From the NCBI RefSeq assembly GCF_009766065.1, contig NZ_LMUE01000002.1, positions 1,346,169 through 1,410,168 of the forward strand: a stretch of 64,000 nt of DNA, written 5' to 3'. The DNA comes from Dyella sp. S184. Lineage in GTDB: Bacteria > Pseudomonadota > Gammaproteobacteria > Xanthomonadales > Rhodanobacteraceae. Shown here one piece after another: positions 26,901-35,523 of this stretch. Positions within the stretch are counted from its first letter, which is position 1. Every line of letters begins with the position of its first letter. Below the pieces are notes generated by a model, which made no database searches, was not told where the DNA came from, and worked only from the letters and a program-made list of their open reading frames with translations. The translations under genes and the position numbers were made by a program.

Positions 26901-28930
26901 ATGTACGTCTGCGAGAACGTCGCGCCCGCCTGCAGCAGGTACTTGCAGTAGCCGCGCAGCATCGACACCTGGCGCCAGTTGAGCTTGGCGCCAAGAATCA
27001 GGCGGTTGAAACCGTCGTTTTCGGCGTTGCCACGCCAGATCTGCTCGAACGCGTCTTCGAACAGTGCACCGACCTGCTCGACACTGAAGGTGAGCTTGCC
27101 CACCGGCTGCACTTCGAAATCCTGGATCGAACGCGGCGCGGCATCGCCCGGGATCTCATACACATGCTCGGTGAGCACACGCAGGCCGAGGTTCTCCAAT
27201 TGCGGCAGTACTTCGGACAATGCGATGTCGCCACCTGAGCGGTACACCTTGAAGCGCAGGGTCTCGGGCGCCTTCGGCGGGTGGTAGAACGACATCCGCA
27301 ACGCGTTGTCGCCATCCAGCAGCGACAGTTGATGCACGTCTTCGGCTGCAACTGCCGGACTCACGTCCTCGACATAGCCGGCCGGTAGCGATTTGGCATA
27401 ACGATTGGCCAGCACCACACCTTCGTGGTCGCCGCGCGAACTCACCAGCGCATCGCGCACTTCGTCGTGCCAGTTGCGCACGATGCTGGCAACGCCCTGC
27501 TCCAGTGCGGCCAGGTCATACGGTGGCTGGTCGCCGATCTTCGGTCGCACCACGATGTTCAGTCGCGCCAGCGCGGCTTCGCCCATCTGCACCGACGAGT
27601 CGCTCTGCTCGGCGTGCAGCGCCGTACCCAGCAAGGTCTCGATGCGCTCACGCACCGACGTGTTGAAGCGGTCGCGTGGCACGAACACCATGCAGGTGAA
27701 GAAGCGACCATAGCGGTCGCGACGCACGAACAGCCGCGTGCGGGCGCGCTGGCGCAGTTCGAGGATGCCCATCGCCGTGGCGAACAGCTCGTCCTCGCTG
27801 CTCTGCAATAGCTCCTCGCGCGGCAGCGTTTCCAGAATGTGGCGCAGTGACTTGCCCGAATAGGAATCGCGCTTGAGCCCGGAACGGGCCAGCACTGCCT
27901 CGACTTTATGGCGCACCAGTGGCACGTCCTGCGGGCGGGCCATGTAGGCGTTGGAGGAGAACAGGCCAAGGAAGCGCTGCTCGGCCACCGCCCTGCCGTT
28001 GGCGCCGAACTTCAGTACGCCGATGTAATCCATGTAGCCGGCGCGATGCACATGCGAGCGCGCGTTGGTCTTGGTCAGGATGATCGCGTCGGTGGAGCCG
28101 GACTGCGGCAATTCGCTGGCGGCCAGCGTACGCAATGAACGCGGCGCCATCGAGCGGTCATTCTTGTGCAGGATGCCCAGGCCGGAGCCTTCGATCGAAC
28201 GCAGTACCCGCTCACCATCAGCCTCGGCGACTTCGTATTCGCGATAGCCTAGGAAGGTGAAGTTGTCATCGGCGATCCAGCGCATGAACTCGCTGGCCTC
28301 GTTCACCGAGGCTGCATCCAGCGGCAGTTTGCGTTGGGGCAGATCGGTGGCGATCGCCAACGCCTTGTCGCGCATCGCGGCCCAGTCGGTTACGGCTATG
28401 CGCACATCGTCCAGCGCGGCTTCGACCTGTGACTGCAACTCAGCCTGCTCGGCCTCGTCGGCCACCCGGTCGATCTCGAAATGCATGACGGATTCGGATG
28501 CGCCAGCCTCATCGCCCAGGCTTTGCAGCTTTCCGGAGGCATCACGCACCGCTTTCACCACCGGATGGATCACCGCGTGGATCTGCAGCTTGGCCGAGAC
28601 GATCATGCTCACCGTGTCGATCAGGAACGGCATGTCATCGGTAACGATCTGCAGCAGGCTGCGGCCAGCGTGGGCATTCACCGGATTGAGTATCCGGATC
28701 GAGGCACGGCCGCCCTGGCGCTGCTGCATGAAGTTCAGCAGGCCACCGACCAGCGCCGCCCACTGCGTCGGGGTATGCAGACTCGCATCGCTGCCGGCGA
28801 TGCGGGCGAAGAAGGCCTGGCAGAAAACCTGCGCCTCATCCAGATGCTGGGGCGACAAACCGCTTTTTTTCAGCTCTTCAAGCACATCAGACGAGAGGGG
28901 AAGATCATTCACTGCATGGATCGCATTCAT
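23999..28930 (-). CDS. gdhB: NAD-specific glutamate dehydrogenase, large (180-kDa) class
   Basis: A 1643-residue enzyme that oxidatively deaminates glutamate to 2-oxoglutarate with NAD. The N-terminal half holds ACT-like regulatory regions (for example [21 protein letters not shown]). The catalytic part is around residues 730-1230: [28 protein letters not shown] with the substrate Lys, then [24 protein letters not shown] and [12 protein letters not shown]. The length matches the ~1600-residue GDH-180 family of Pseudomonas and Streptomyces. I place the start at ATG 28930 because the 28 codons before it are unlike the family and the next residues (MNAIHAVND) are. The gene is large and monocistronic. 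Allosteric control by amino acids is known for the family, not shown here. Confidence 0.95.
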   Translation of the reverse strand: [1643 protein letters not shown]

Positions 28931-29103
28931 GGCATCTACTGGTCGGTGGAGACAGCGTGAGAATGGGGGTAATAAAGCCTTGGAAGGATACGCTGCGCTG
29001 CATGACGAATCCACCCGCGACGGCGCGGCCGCACCATGCCCGTGCGCATGGATTCAGCGGTTTGTCACGTCTGTGCAGATTGCGCACAGGAAGCCGCATT
29101 GCG

Positions 29104-29134
29104 TTGACAGGTACGCGACGTAGGCGTCTACCAT
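29104..29134 (+). promoter_or_regulatory. Possible sigma-70 promoter toward the RND genes
   Basis: TTGACA (29104-29109) is a perfect -35. TACCAT at 29129-29134 matches four of six -10 bases with a long 19-base spacer. It lies about 400 bases upstream of the RND adaptor gene. Spacing makes it doubtful. Confidence 0.3.
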
Positions 29135-29332
29135 CGATACCATCACGCCAGCTACTTAGTGCCCGTGTCCCGCAAACCTGCAGGGGTCCGCATGCCTTGC
29201 AAAGGCAGGCCACCGACTTGCGCGTCTCCTATCGACCGCGATCGGTGGTGTTACGTCGCACGACATCGGCAGCAAACCGTTCACACCGCAGCCACACCTG
29301 TCAATGACTGGATTCATGTCGCCAATAAAATG

Positions 29333-29356
29333 TAAACTGGACGGTATAGTCTTACG
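29333..29356. promoter_or_regulatory. Candidate TetR-type operator overlapping a -10 box of the RND operon
   Basis: GTAAACTGGACGGTATAGTC (then TTAC) has outer arms GTAA/TTAC and inner arms ACT/AGT around a CG-rich centre. A TATAGT -10 lies inside at 29346-29351. Sequences of the form AACTGGACGGTATAGT precede many TetR-repressed RND pumps of beta- and gammaproteobacteria, from memory. No TetR gene is present in the window, so the repressor would act from elsewhere. Confidence 0.5.
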
Positions 29357-29541
29357 CAAGGGCCGCAGACATGGCCTCTTGGCGGCACTACATGAACAGG
29401 TAGACGATCGGGCAACTGACCGCCCGACCAACCAATGACACAAGACACGCGGGTCTCGATGCAGTAACTAGTCAACCGACTTGCTGCACCGCGTCCCGGC
29501 CACGCCCCTCATTCCCGATCAAGCCACGTCCTGGAGCTCCC

Positions 29542-30756
29542 ATGAAGTCCTCGTTTTTGCACACACCCGTGCTGTGCTTGAGCCTGCTGGCGCTGGCCGC
29601 CTGCGGCAAGCAACAGGGACCGCCGAAGATGCCGACCCCGCAGGTAGGCGTCATCACGGTGCAACCCGAAAACGCACCGCTGACCAAGGATACGTCCGGC
29701 CGGCTGTCGCCCTATTACAGCGCCAACGTAACCGCCCGCGTCTCCGGCGTGCTGCTCAAGCGCAATTACACGGAAGGCAGCGCGGTCAAGCAGGGCCAAT
29801 TGCTGTTTGAAATCGATCCGGCCTACTACCAGACCCAGCTCAACACCGCCCTGAGCATCCTGGCCCAGGACCAGGCTACGTATACGAACGCCCGCGTCAC
29901 CGCCGAACGCGATCACAAGCTGATACCCAAAGGCTATGTGTCGCAACAGCAGGTGGACAACGACGACGCCGCCGTGCGCACAGCCGCCGCCAAGGTCCAG
30001 GCTGACCAGGCGGGCGTGGCCAGCGCGCGGGTCAATCTGGGCTATACCAAGGTGACTTCGCCGATCGATGGCATCGCCGGCCAGCAGCAGGTCACAGTTG
30101 GCGCCACCGTGGGCAATGGCACCAGCGATGTCGGCTCTGGCGGCACCTTGCTGACCACCGTCCAGCAGATCGACCAGCTGTACGTGAACTTCACCACCAG
30201 TGCCGCCGATCTGTCGATGCTGCAACAGGCGCAGAGCAAGGGCAGCGTCGCGCTCTCCGCGCAAAACAAGACCACCGTGCAGGTCATCCTGCCCGACGGC
30301 AGCAAATACGACCAGCTGGGCACACTGGACTTCTCCGATGTGTCGGTGAACGCAACCACTGGTGCCGTCAACCTGCGCGCCCTGGTGCCCAACCCGAAGC
30401 ACCAGTTGCTGCCAGGCATGTACATAACCCTCACCGTCAACCTCGGCCAGCTGAATAACGTGTTCCTGGTCCCGCAGCAGGCATTGCTGCGCGATTCCGC
30501 TGGCGCCTATGCGCTGGCGATGGGACCGGATGGCAAGGTTGTACGCAAGGACGTCAGCGCCAGTGACAGCTACAACAACAAGTGGATCGTCACCAGCGGC
30601 CTGAGTGCAGGCGACCAGGTGATTGTGTCGGGCCTGCAAGGTGTGAAGGAAGGCAGTCCCGCTCAAGCGTCACCCTGGCAGCCAGCGCAGGCCACTCCGG
30701 CTAAGGCAGGGTCCGCCTCAGGGCAAAACGGTCAATCCGCCAGCAGCAAGCAGTAA
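29542..30756 (+). CDS. RND efflux periplasmic adaptor lipoprotein (AcrA/MexA type)
   Basis: A 404-residue membrane fusion protein. The signal peptide ends in a lipobox LALAAC-G with the lipidated Cys at 21. The biotinyl-lipoyl-like half-motifs read ARVSGVLLKRNYTEGSAVKQGQLLFEIDP and YTKVTSPIDGIAGQQQVTVGATVG, flanking a coiled-coil hairpin (about 95-165). A beta-barrel and a membrane-proximal domain follow (VFLVPQQALLRDSAGAYAL). GGAG precedes the ATG. Twelve bases separate it from the RND permease, with which it should form the pump. The C-terminus is Ala/Ser/Gln-rich. Confidence 0.95.
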   Translation: MKSSFLHTPVLCLSLLALAACGKQQGPPKMPTPQVGVITVQPENAPLTKDTSGRLSPYYSANVTARVSGVLLKRNYTEGSAVKQGQLLFEIDPAYYQTQLNTALSILAQDQATYTNARVTAERDHKLIPKGYVSQQQVDNDDAAVRTAAAKVQADQAGVASARVNLGYTKVTSPIDGIAGQQQVTVGATVGNGTSDVGSGGTLLTTVQQIDQLYVNFTTSAADLSMLQQAQSKGSVALSAQNKTTVQVILPDGSKYDQLGTLDFSDVSVNATTGAVNLRALVPNPKHQLLPGMYITLTVNLGQLNNVFLVPQQALLRDSAGAYALAMGPDGKVVRKDVSASDSYNNKWIVTSGLSAGDQVIVSGLQGVKEGSPAQASPWQPAQATPAKAGSASGQNGQSASSKQ

Positions 30757-30768
30757 GGAAGCCGTCTC

Positions 30769-33700
30769 ATGCCAAGTTTCTTTATCGAACGCCCGATCTT
30801 CGCCTGGGTGGTCGCCATCCTGATCTCCCTGGGCGGCATCATTGCGATGCTCAACCTGGGCATCGATTCCTACCCGGATATCGCGCCGCCCCAGGTAACG
30901 ATCAGCGCGAGCTATCCCGGTGCCAGCGCCGCGACGATGGAGTCGACGGTGACCCAGGTGATCGAGCAGCAGCTCACCGGCATCGACAACCTGCTGTATT
31001 TCAGCTCGTCGTCCAATTCCAGCGGCTCCAGCACGATCACCCTGACCTTCGCCACCGGCACCAACCCTGACATCGCCCAGGTGCAGGTACAGAACAAGGT
31101 CACCCTATCGCAGCCGCTGTTGCCGTCCTCGGTGACCCAGCAGGGCGTGGTGGTGGCCAAGGCCAGCCCCGACATCCTGATGTTTATCGGGCTGACCTCC
31201 GACAATTCATCGATCGACGCGGCTCGCCTCGCCGATATCGTCGCCTCGCAGATTCAGCCGGTGATCTCCCGTGTCAACGGCATCGGCAACACCTTCGAGC
31301 TCGGCTCGGAGTACGCCGTACGCATCTGGCTCAATCCGGACAAGTTGCAGGGCTACGGACTTTCGTCCAGCCAGGTCCTGAACGCCGTCAGTGCGCAGAA
31401 TGCCCAGTTCGCCGCTGGCTCCCTGGGTGCCGATCCATCCACCAAGGGCCAGGAGTTCACCGCCACTGTCGCCGCCGACACGCTGTTTTCTTCGCTGCAG
31501 CAGTTTCGCAACATCATCGTGCTGGCCAATAGCGACGGCACGGTAGTCCGACTGAGCGATGTCGCCCGCATCACGTTCGGGCCGCAGAGCTATGGTTCGG
31601 CGGCGATCTACAAGGGCAAGCCAGCTGGCGGCCTGGGGCTGTTCCTGCTGCCCGGCGCCAATGCGCTTTCCGTGGCCCAGGCGGTAAAAGCGCAAATGGC
31701 GGTCCTGGCCAAGGATCTCCCGGCCGGCGTGGAATGGGACGTGCCCTACGACACCACCCCGTTCATCATTGCCTCGATCACCGATGTGGTGCACACGCTG
31801 CTCGAGGCGATCGTGCTGGTGTTCCTGGTGATGCTGATCTTCCTGCAGAACATCCGGGCCACCATCATCCCTACCCTGGTGATTCCGGTGGCCTTGCTGG
31901 GCACCTTCATCGGTCTGTACATACTGCATTACTCGCTTAACCAGCTCACCCTGTTCGGCATGGTGCTGGCGATCGGCATCGTGGTGGATGACGCGATCGT
32001 GGTGATCGAGAACGTCGAACGCATCATGAGCGAGGAGCACCTGGAGCCCAAGGCCGCCGCCAGCAAGGCGATGAGCCAGATTACCGGCGCGATCGTGGCG
32101 ATCACCGTGGTGCTGACGGCCGTGTTCGTGCCCTCGGCCCTGCAGCCGGGCGCCACCGGCATCGTCTATGCCCAGTTCGCGCTGACCATCGCCATGTCGA
32201 TGGCGTTCTCGGCGTTCCTGGCGCTGTCGTTCACTCCGGCGCTGTGCGCGAGCCTGCTCAAGCCGACCCATAACGAGAAGAAGAACGTCGTCTTCCGCTG
32301 GTTCAACAAGACTTTCGACTGGGTGACACATACCTATCACGGCCATGTCGGCAGTGCGGTACGCCACGCCCCGCGCTGGATGCTGGCGTTCGCGCTGGTC
32401 ACCGTGCTGGCCGGATTTCTGTACACCCGTGTGCCGACCAGTTTCGTACCCGACGAAGATCAAGGCTTCATGCTGGCGGTGATCTCCCTGCCGCCGGGTG
32501 CCACCTTGCAGCGCACCGACCAGGTGATGACGGAAATTCGCAACAAGCTGGAGCACAGTCCGATCGGCAATGACATCGTGGCGATCTTCCAGCCGGAAGG
32601 CTTCAGCTTCGTCGGCAACGCGGAAAACGTCGGCATGGCCTTCATCAAGCTGACTCCGTGGGACAAGCGCTCGCAAACCGCGATGCAATTGATCCCGCAG
32701 GCCAACGGGATCTTGCACAGCATCACCGACGCGCAGATTTTCGTGGTGAACCTGCCGACCATTCGTGGCCTCAGCCAGTTTGGCGGCGTCGACATGTATC
32801 TGCAGGCACGTGCCGGTCAGTCGCGCGGTGAACTGGCCCAGGCCATGGGCACCCTGCTGGCCAAGGCCAGCAAGGACCCCACGCTTTATGGCATCCGTCC
32901 CAATTCGCTGCCGGAAGCGCCGCAGCTGCAGATGAGCGTCGACCGCGTGCAGGCCCAGGCGATGGGGTTGTCACTCACCGATGTGTACAGCGCCCTGCAA
33001 TTGCTGCTGGCACCTAATTACATCAACCAGTTCACCTACCAGGGCCGCATCAAGCGCGTCTACATGCAGGCGGATGCGCCGTACCGCATGGGGCTGGATG
33101 CACTGCAACACATCTATACGCCCAGTGGCGTCAGCAGTGCCGCCAGTACCACGACCAACGCCAGCGGTTATCTCACCCAGGTCAATCCCTCGGTGAGCAA
33201 TAACTCGATCAGCCCGTACAACATGGTGCCGCTGTCCAGCGTAGTGAAGGCAGACTGGGGTATGGGACCGGTCTCGCTGCCGCGTTACAACGGCTATTCC
33301 GCGGTGGAAATCGTGGGCAATTCGGCGCCTGGCTACTCCACCGGCCAGGCCATGCAGGCGCTGCAGAACATCATCGACAAGGACCTGCCGGGCGGCTTCG
33401 CCTCGGATTGGACCGGTCAGTCGTATCAGGAAGTGCTGGCCGGCAACTCGGCCACGGTACTGCTGCTGATGTCGATCCTTGTCGTATTCCTGTGTCTGTC
33501 GGCACTGTATGAAAGCTGGTCGATCCCGCTCGCCGTATTGCTGGTGGTGCCGCTTGGCCTGTTGGGCTTGGTGACGTTCGACATGCTGACCGGCATGCCC
33601 AACGACATCTACTTCAAGATCGGTCTGGTCACCGTCATGGGTCTCGCCGCCAAGAACGCGATCCTGATCGTCGAGTTCGCCGTGGAGCAGCAGGCCGCCG

Positions 33701-34020
33701 GCAAGCCCCTGTTCGAGGCCGTCCTCACTGCAGCCCGACTGCGCTTGCGGCCGATCCTGATGACCTCGATGGCCTTCATCCTGGGCGTGTTCCCACTGGT
33801 CATCTCCAGCGGCGCAGGCGCGGTATCCCGTCACGAGATCGGCACCGGCGTGATCGGCGGCATGATCTTCGCCACCTTCCTCGGCCTGCTGCTGATCCCG
33901 GTGTTCTACGTGGTGGTGCGGCGCATGCTGGGCGACAAGCTGGATGGCGATACGCCGCCGGCCACGCCAACCTCTGGCGGCATGCAGTCGTTCGATTCGG
34001 ATCCACGTCGCGGGCATTGA
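30769..34020 (+). CDS. RND multidrug efflux permease (AcrB/MexB, HAE1 type)
   Basis: A 1083-residue inner-membrane proton/drug antiporter. It starts MPSFFIERPIFAWVVAILI, the classical HAE1 N-terminus. The proton-relay Asp pair is visible in helix 4 (AIGIVVDDAIVVIENVERIM). Two large periplasmic loops (about 35-335 and 560-870) form the porter and docking domains. Helix 10-11 motifs include GLAAKNAILIVEFA. The linker of residues about 785-800 (SSAASTTTNASGY) is longer than in AcrB. AAGGA lies 9 bases before the ATG. No outer-membrane channel gene follows, so the pair must borrow a TolC/OprM-type channel. Substrates unknown. Confidence 0.95.
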   Translation: MPSFFIERPIFAWVVAILISLGGIIAMLNLGIDSYPDIAPPQVTISASYPGASAATMESTVTQVIEQQLTGIDNLLYFSSSSNSSGSSTITLTFATGTNPDIAQVQVQNKVTLSQPLLPSSVTQQGVVVAKASPDILMFIGLTSDNSSIDAARLADIVASQIQPVISRVNGIGNTFELGSEYAVRIWLNPDKLQGYGLSSSQVLNAVSAQNAQFAAGSLGADPSTKGQEFTATVAADTLFSSLQQFRNIIVLANSDGTVVRLSDVARITFGPQSYGSAAIYKGKPAGGLGLFLLPGANALSVAQAVKAQMAVLAKDLPAGVEWDVPYDTTPFIIASITDVVHTLLEAIVLVFLVMLIFLQNIRATIIPTLVIPVALLGTFIGLYILHYSLNQLTLFGMVLAIGIVVDDAIVVIENVERIMSEEHLEPKAAASKAMSQITGAIVAITVVLTAVFVPSALQPGATGIVYAQFALTIAMSMAFSAFLALSFTPALCASLLKPTHNEKKNVVFRWFNKTFDWVTHTYHGHVGSAVRHAPRWMLAFALVTVLAGFLYTRVPTSFVPDEDQGFMLAVISLPPGATLQRTDQVMTEIRNKLEHSPIGNDIVAIFQPEGFSFVGNAENVGMAFIKLTPWDKRSQTAMQLIPQANGILHSITDAQIFVVNLPTIRGLSQFGGVDMYLQARAGQSRGELAQAMGTLLAKASKDPTLYGIRPNSLPEAPQLQMSVDRVQAQAMGLSLTDVYSALQLLLAPNYINQFTYQGRIKRVYMQADAPYRMGLDALQHIYTPSGVSSAASTTTNASGYLTQVNPSVSNNSISPYNMVPLSSVVKADWGMGPVSLPRYNGYSAVEIVGNSAPGYSTGQAMQALQNIIDKDLPGGFASDWTGQSYQEVLAGNSATVLLLMSILVVFLCLSALYESWSIPLAVLLVVPLGLLGLVTFDMLTGMPNDIYFKIGLVTVMGLAAKNAILIVEFAVEQQAAGKPLFEAVLTAARLRLRPILMTSMAFILGVFPLVISSGAGAVSRHEIGTGVIGGMIFATFLGLLLIPVFYVVVRRMLGDKLDGDTPPATPTSGGMQSFDSDPRRGH

Positions 34021-34031
34021 GTCGAGTTCCT

Positions 34032-34054
34032 CCCTCTCCCCCTCGGGGAGAGGG
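34032..34054. repeat. Dispersed-type hairpin CCCTCTCCCC/GGGGAGAGGG
   Basis: Two perfect 10-base arms (34032-34041, 34045-34054) around CTC, starting 12 bases after the RND permease stop. Elements of this form are common in the intergenic DNA of xanthomonads. It precedes the bidirectional terminator. Confidence 0.6.
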
Positions 34055-34105
34055 TCGGGACGAGGGAAACGCGCTCGTCCTTCCCTCTCAACAACGCCAA
34101 TAAAT

Positions 34106-34141
34106 AAAAAGCCCGGACAGGTTTCCCCGTCCGGGCTTTTT
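34106..34141. terminator. Bidirectional Rho-independent terminator
   Basis: AAAAAGCCCGGAC (34106-34118) and GTCCGGGCTTTTT (34129-34141) are perfect 13-base arms with a 10-base loop. A-run and T-run on either side let it stop both the RND operon and the convergent acyl-CoA dehydrogenase gene. Confidence 0.95.
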
Positions 34142-34158
34142 ATTGAACTGATGCCGAC

Positions 34159-35319
34159 TTAACGCAAACCGGTTTCCGCGCGTGCGATCACCATGCGCTG
34201 GATCTCGCTGGTGCCTTCATAGATCTCAGTGATCTTGGCGTCGCGGAAATAACGCTCCAGCGGCATCTCCTTCGAATAGCCCATGCCGCCGTGGATCTGC
34301 ACCGCCTGGTGGCTAATCCACATCGCCGCTTCCGACGCGGTGAGCTTGGCCACCGCTGCCTCGGTACCGAACCGACCGCCGTGCTTTTCGGTTTCGCCCT
34401 TGGTCCATGCCGCACGCAGGGTCAGCAGGGTTGCCGCATCCAGTTTGCACTTCATGTCGGCGATCTTCGACTGGGTCATCTGGAAGGTGCCGATCGGTAC
34501 GCCAAACGCCTTGCGGTCACGCGACCACTGCAACGTCGCCTCGTACGCGGCGCGGGCAATACCGACCGCCTGCGAGGCGATGCCGATGCGGCCCGCGTCG
34601 AGCACGCCCATCGCGATCGAGAAGCCCTTGCCCTCGTCGCCCAGCAGGTTTTCCTTCGGCAGGACGTAATCGGTGAACTCGATCTCGCAGGTAGCCGAGG
34701 CGCGGATGCCGAGCTTGGGCTCGCTCTTGCCGGCATGGAAGCCTGGCAACTGAGTGTCGATGATGAAGGCCGACACGCCCTTGGCGCCGATGCCCGGCGT
34801 GGAGATCGCGAACAGCACGATGTAGCGCGCCACCGGGCCGGAGGTGATCCAGCTCTTCTTGCCGTTGATCACCCAGTCGCCGTTTGCGTTCTTGCTGGCG
34901 CGGGTATGCATCGCCGAAGCGTCGGAACCGGACTGCGGCTCGGTCAGCGCATAGGCGCCGATCGCTTCGCCAGTGGCGATCGCGCGCACGTACTTCTGCT
35001 TCTGCTCCTCATTGCCATGCTTGAGGATGCCGTTGCAGAACAGCGAATTGTTTACCGACATGATGGTCGCGGTGGCGGCATCGGCCGCGGCGATCTCGAT
35101 CATCGCCAGCACATAGGCAATCGGGTCCATGCCGGCGCCGCCGTATTCATGCGGCACCTCGATACCCATCAGGCCGAGCTGGCCCATCTCGCGGATGTTC
35201 TCCAGCGGGAACTCACCCTTGGCATCCAGCTCCGCCGCCACCGGCACGATGCGCTTCTGCGCGAAATCGCGGGCAATCGACTGGATCGACAGCTGGTCTT
35301 CAGTAAAACGGAAATCCAT
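34159..35319 (-). CDS. Acyl-CoA dehydrogenase (short/branched-chain type)
   Basis: A 386-residue FAD enzyme of the short- or branched-chain acyl-CoA dehydrogenase group. Signature motifs are GAYALTEPQSGSDASAM, WITSG and DRKAFGVPIGTFQMTQ. QIHGGMGYSKEMPLERYFRDAK precedes the catalytic base E368 in ITEIYEGTSEIQRMVIAR. It may act on butyryl-, 2-methylbutyryl- or isobutyryl-CoA. Together with the fused E1 it fits branched-chain amino acid breakdown, though the genes are far apart. GGAG lies 8 bases before the ATG. Confidence 0.92.
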   Translation of the reverse strand: MDFRFTEDQLSIQSIARDFAQKRIVPVAAELDAKGEFPLENIREMGQLGLMGIEVPHEYGGAGMDPIAYVLAMIEIAAADAATATIMSVNNSLFCNGILKHGNEEQKQKYVRAIATGEAIGAYALTEPQSGSDASAMHTRASKNANGDWVINGKKSWITSGPVARYIVLFAISTPGIGAKGVSAFIIDTQLPGFHAGKSEPKLGIRASATCEIEFTDYVLPKENLLGDEGKGFSIAMGVLDAGRIGIASQAVGIARAAYEATLQWSRDRKAFGVPIGTFQMTQSKIADMKCKLDAATLLTLRAAWTKGETEKHGGRFGTEAAVAKLTASEAAMWISHQAVQIHGGMGYSKEMPLERYFRDAKITEIYEGTSEIQRMVIARAETGLR

Positions 35320-35501
35320 GCGCTACTCCCGGACACCGCATGTAGCGGCTGATCAAGACGAAACCTTTGGCCAAAGGCCAGCCGGCTATTGTAACTATCC
35401 ATGTCATCTGCGTCGTGCCCCCGGCGCAGACATCGCCAGAGGCAGCGCCCCTGTCTGCCGCTTGACGCCCCGGCAAACCAAGGCCAGACTTGTTATCTCT
35501 G

Positions 35502-35511
35502 TATCGCGATA
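35502..35511. promoter_or_regulatory. Palindromic operator candidate of the ArsR-methyltransferase regulator
   Basis: TATCGCGATA is a perfect 10-bp palindrome ending 12 bases before the regulator ATG and overlapping the ribosome-binding region (AAGGA). ArsR-family repressors bind short AT-edged palindromes in this position, so autorepression covering the metH operon is likely. Confidence 0.5.
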
Positions 35512-35523
35512 TAAGGATGCCCG

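Larger units (their letters stand above)
28931..29541. other. Promoter-bearing region between NAD-GDH and the RND efflux genes
   Basis: About 610 bases between divergent genes with no credible open frame. It contains a perfect -35 (TTGACA, 29104-29109) and a TetR-operator-like sequence at 29333-29356, both listed separately. Nothing else was recognised. Confidence 0.5.

Noticed and set aside
31207-32718. 503-codon minus-strand frame
   Set aside because: Antisense of the RND permease, very rich in His, Gln and Arg, with no recognisable domain.
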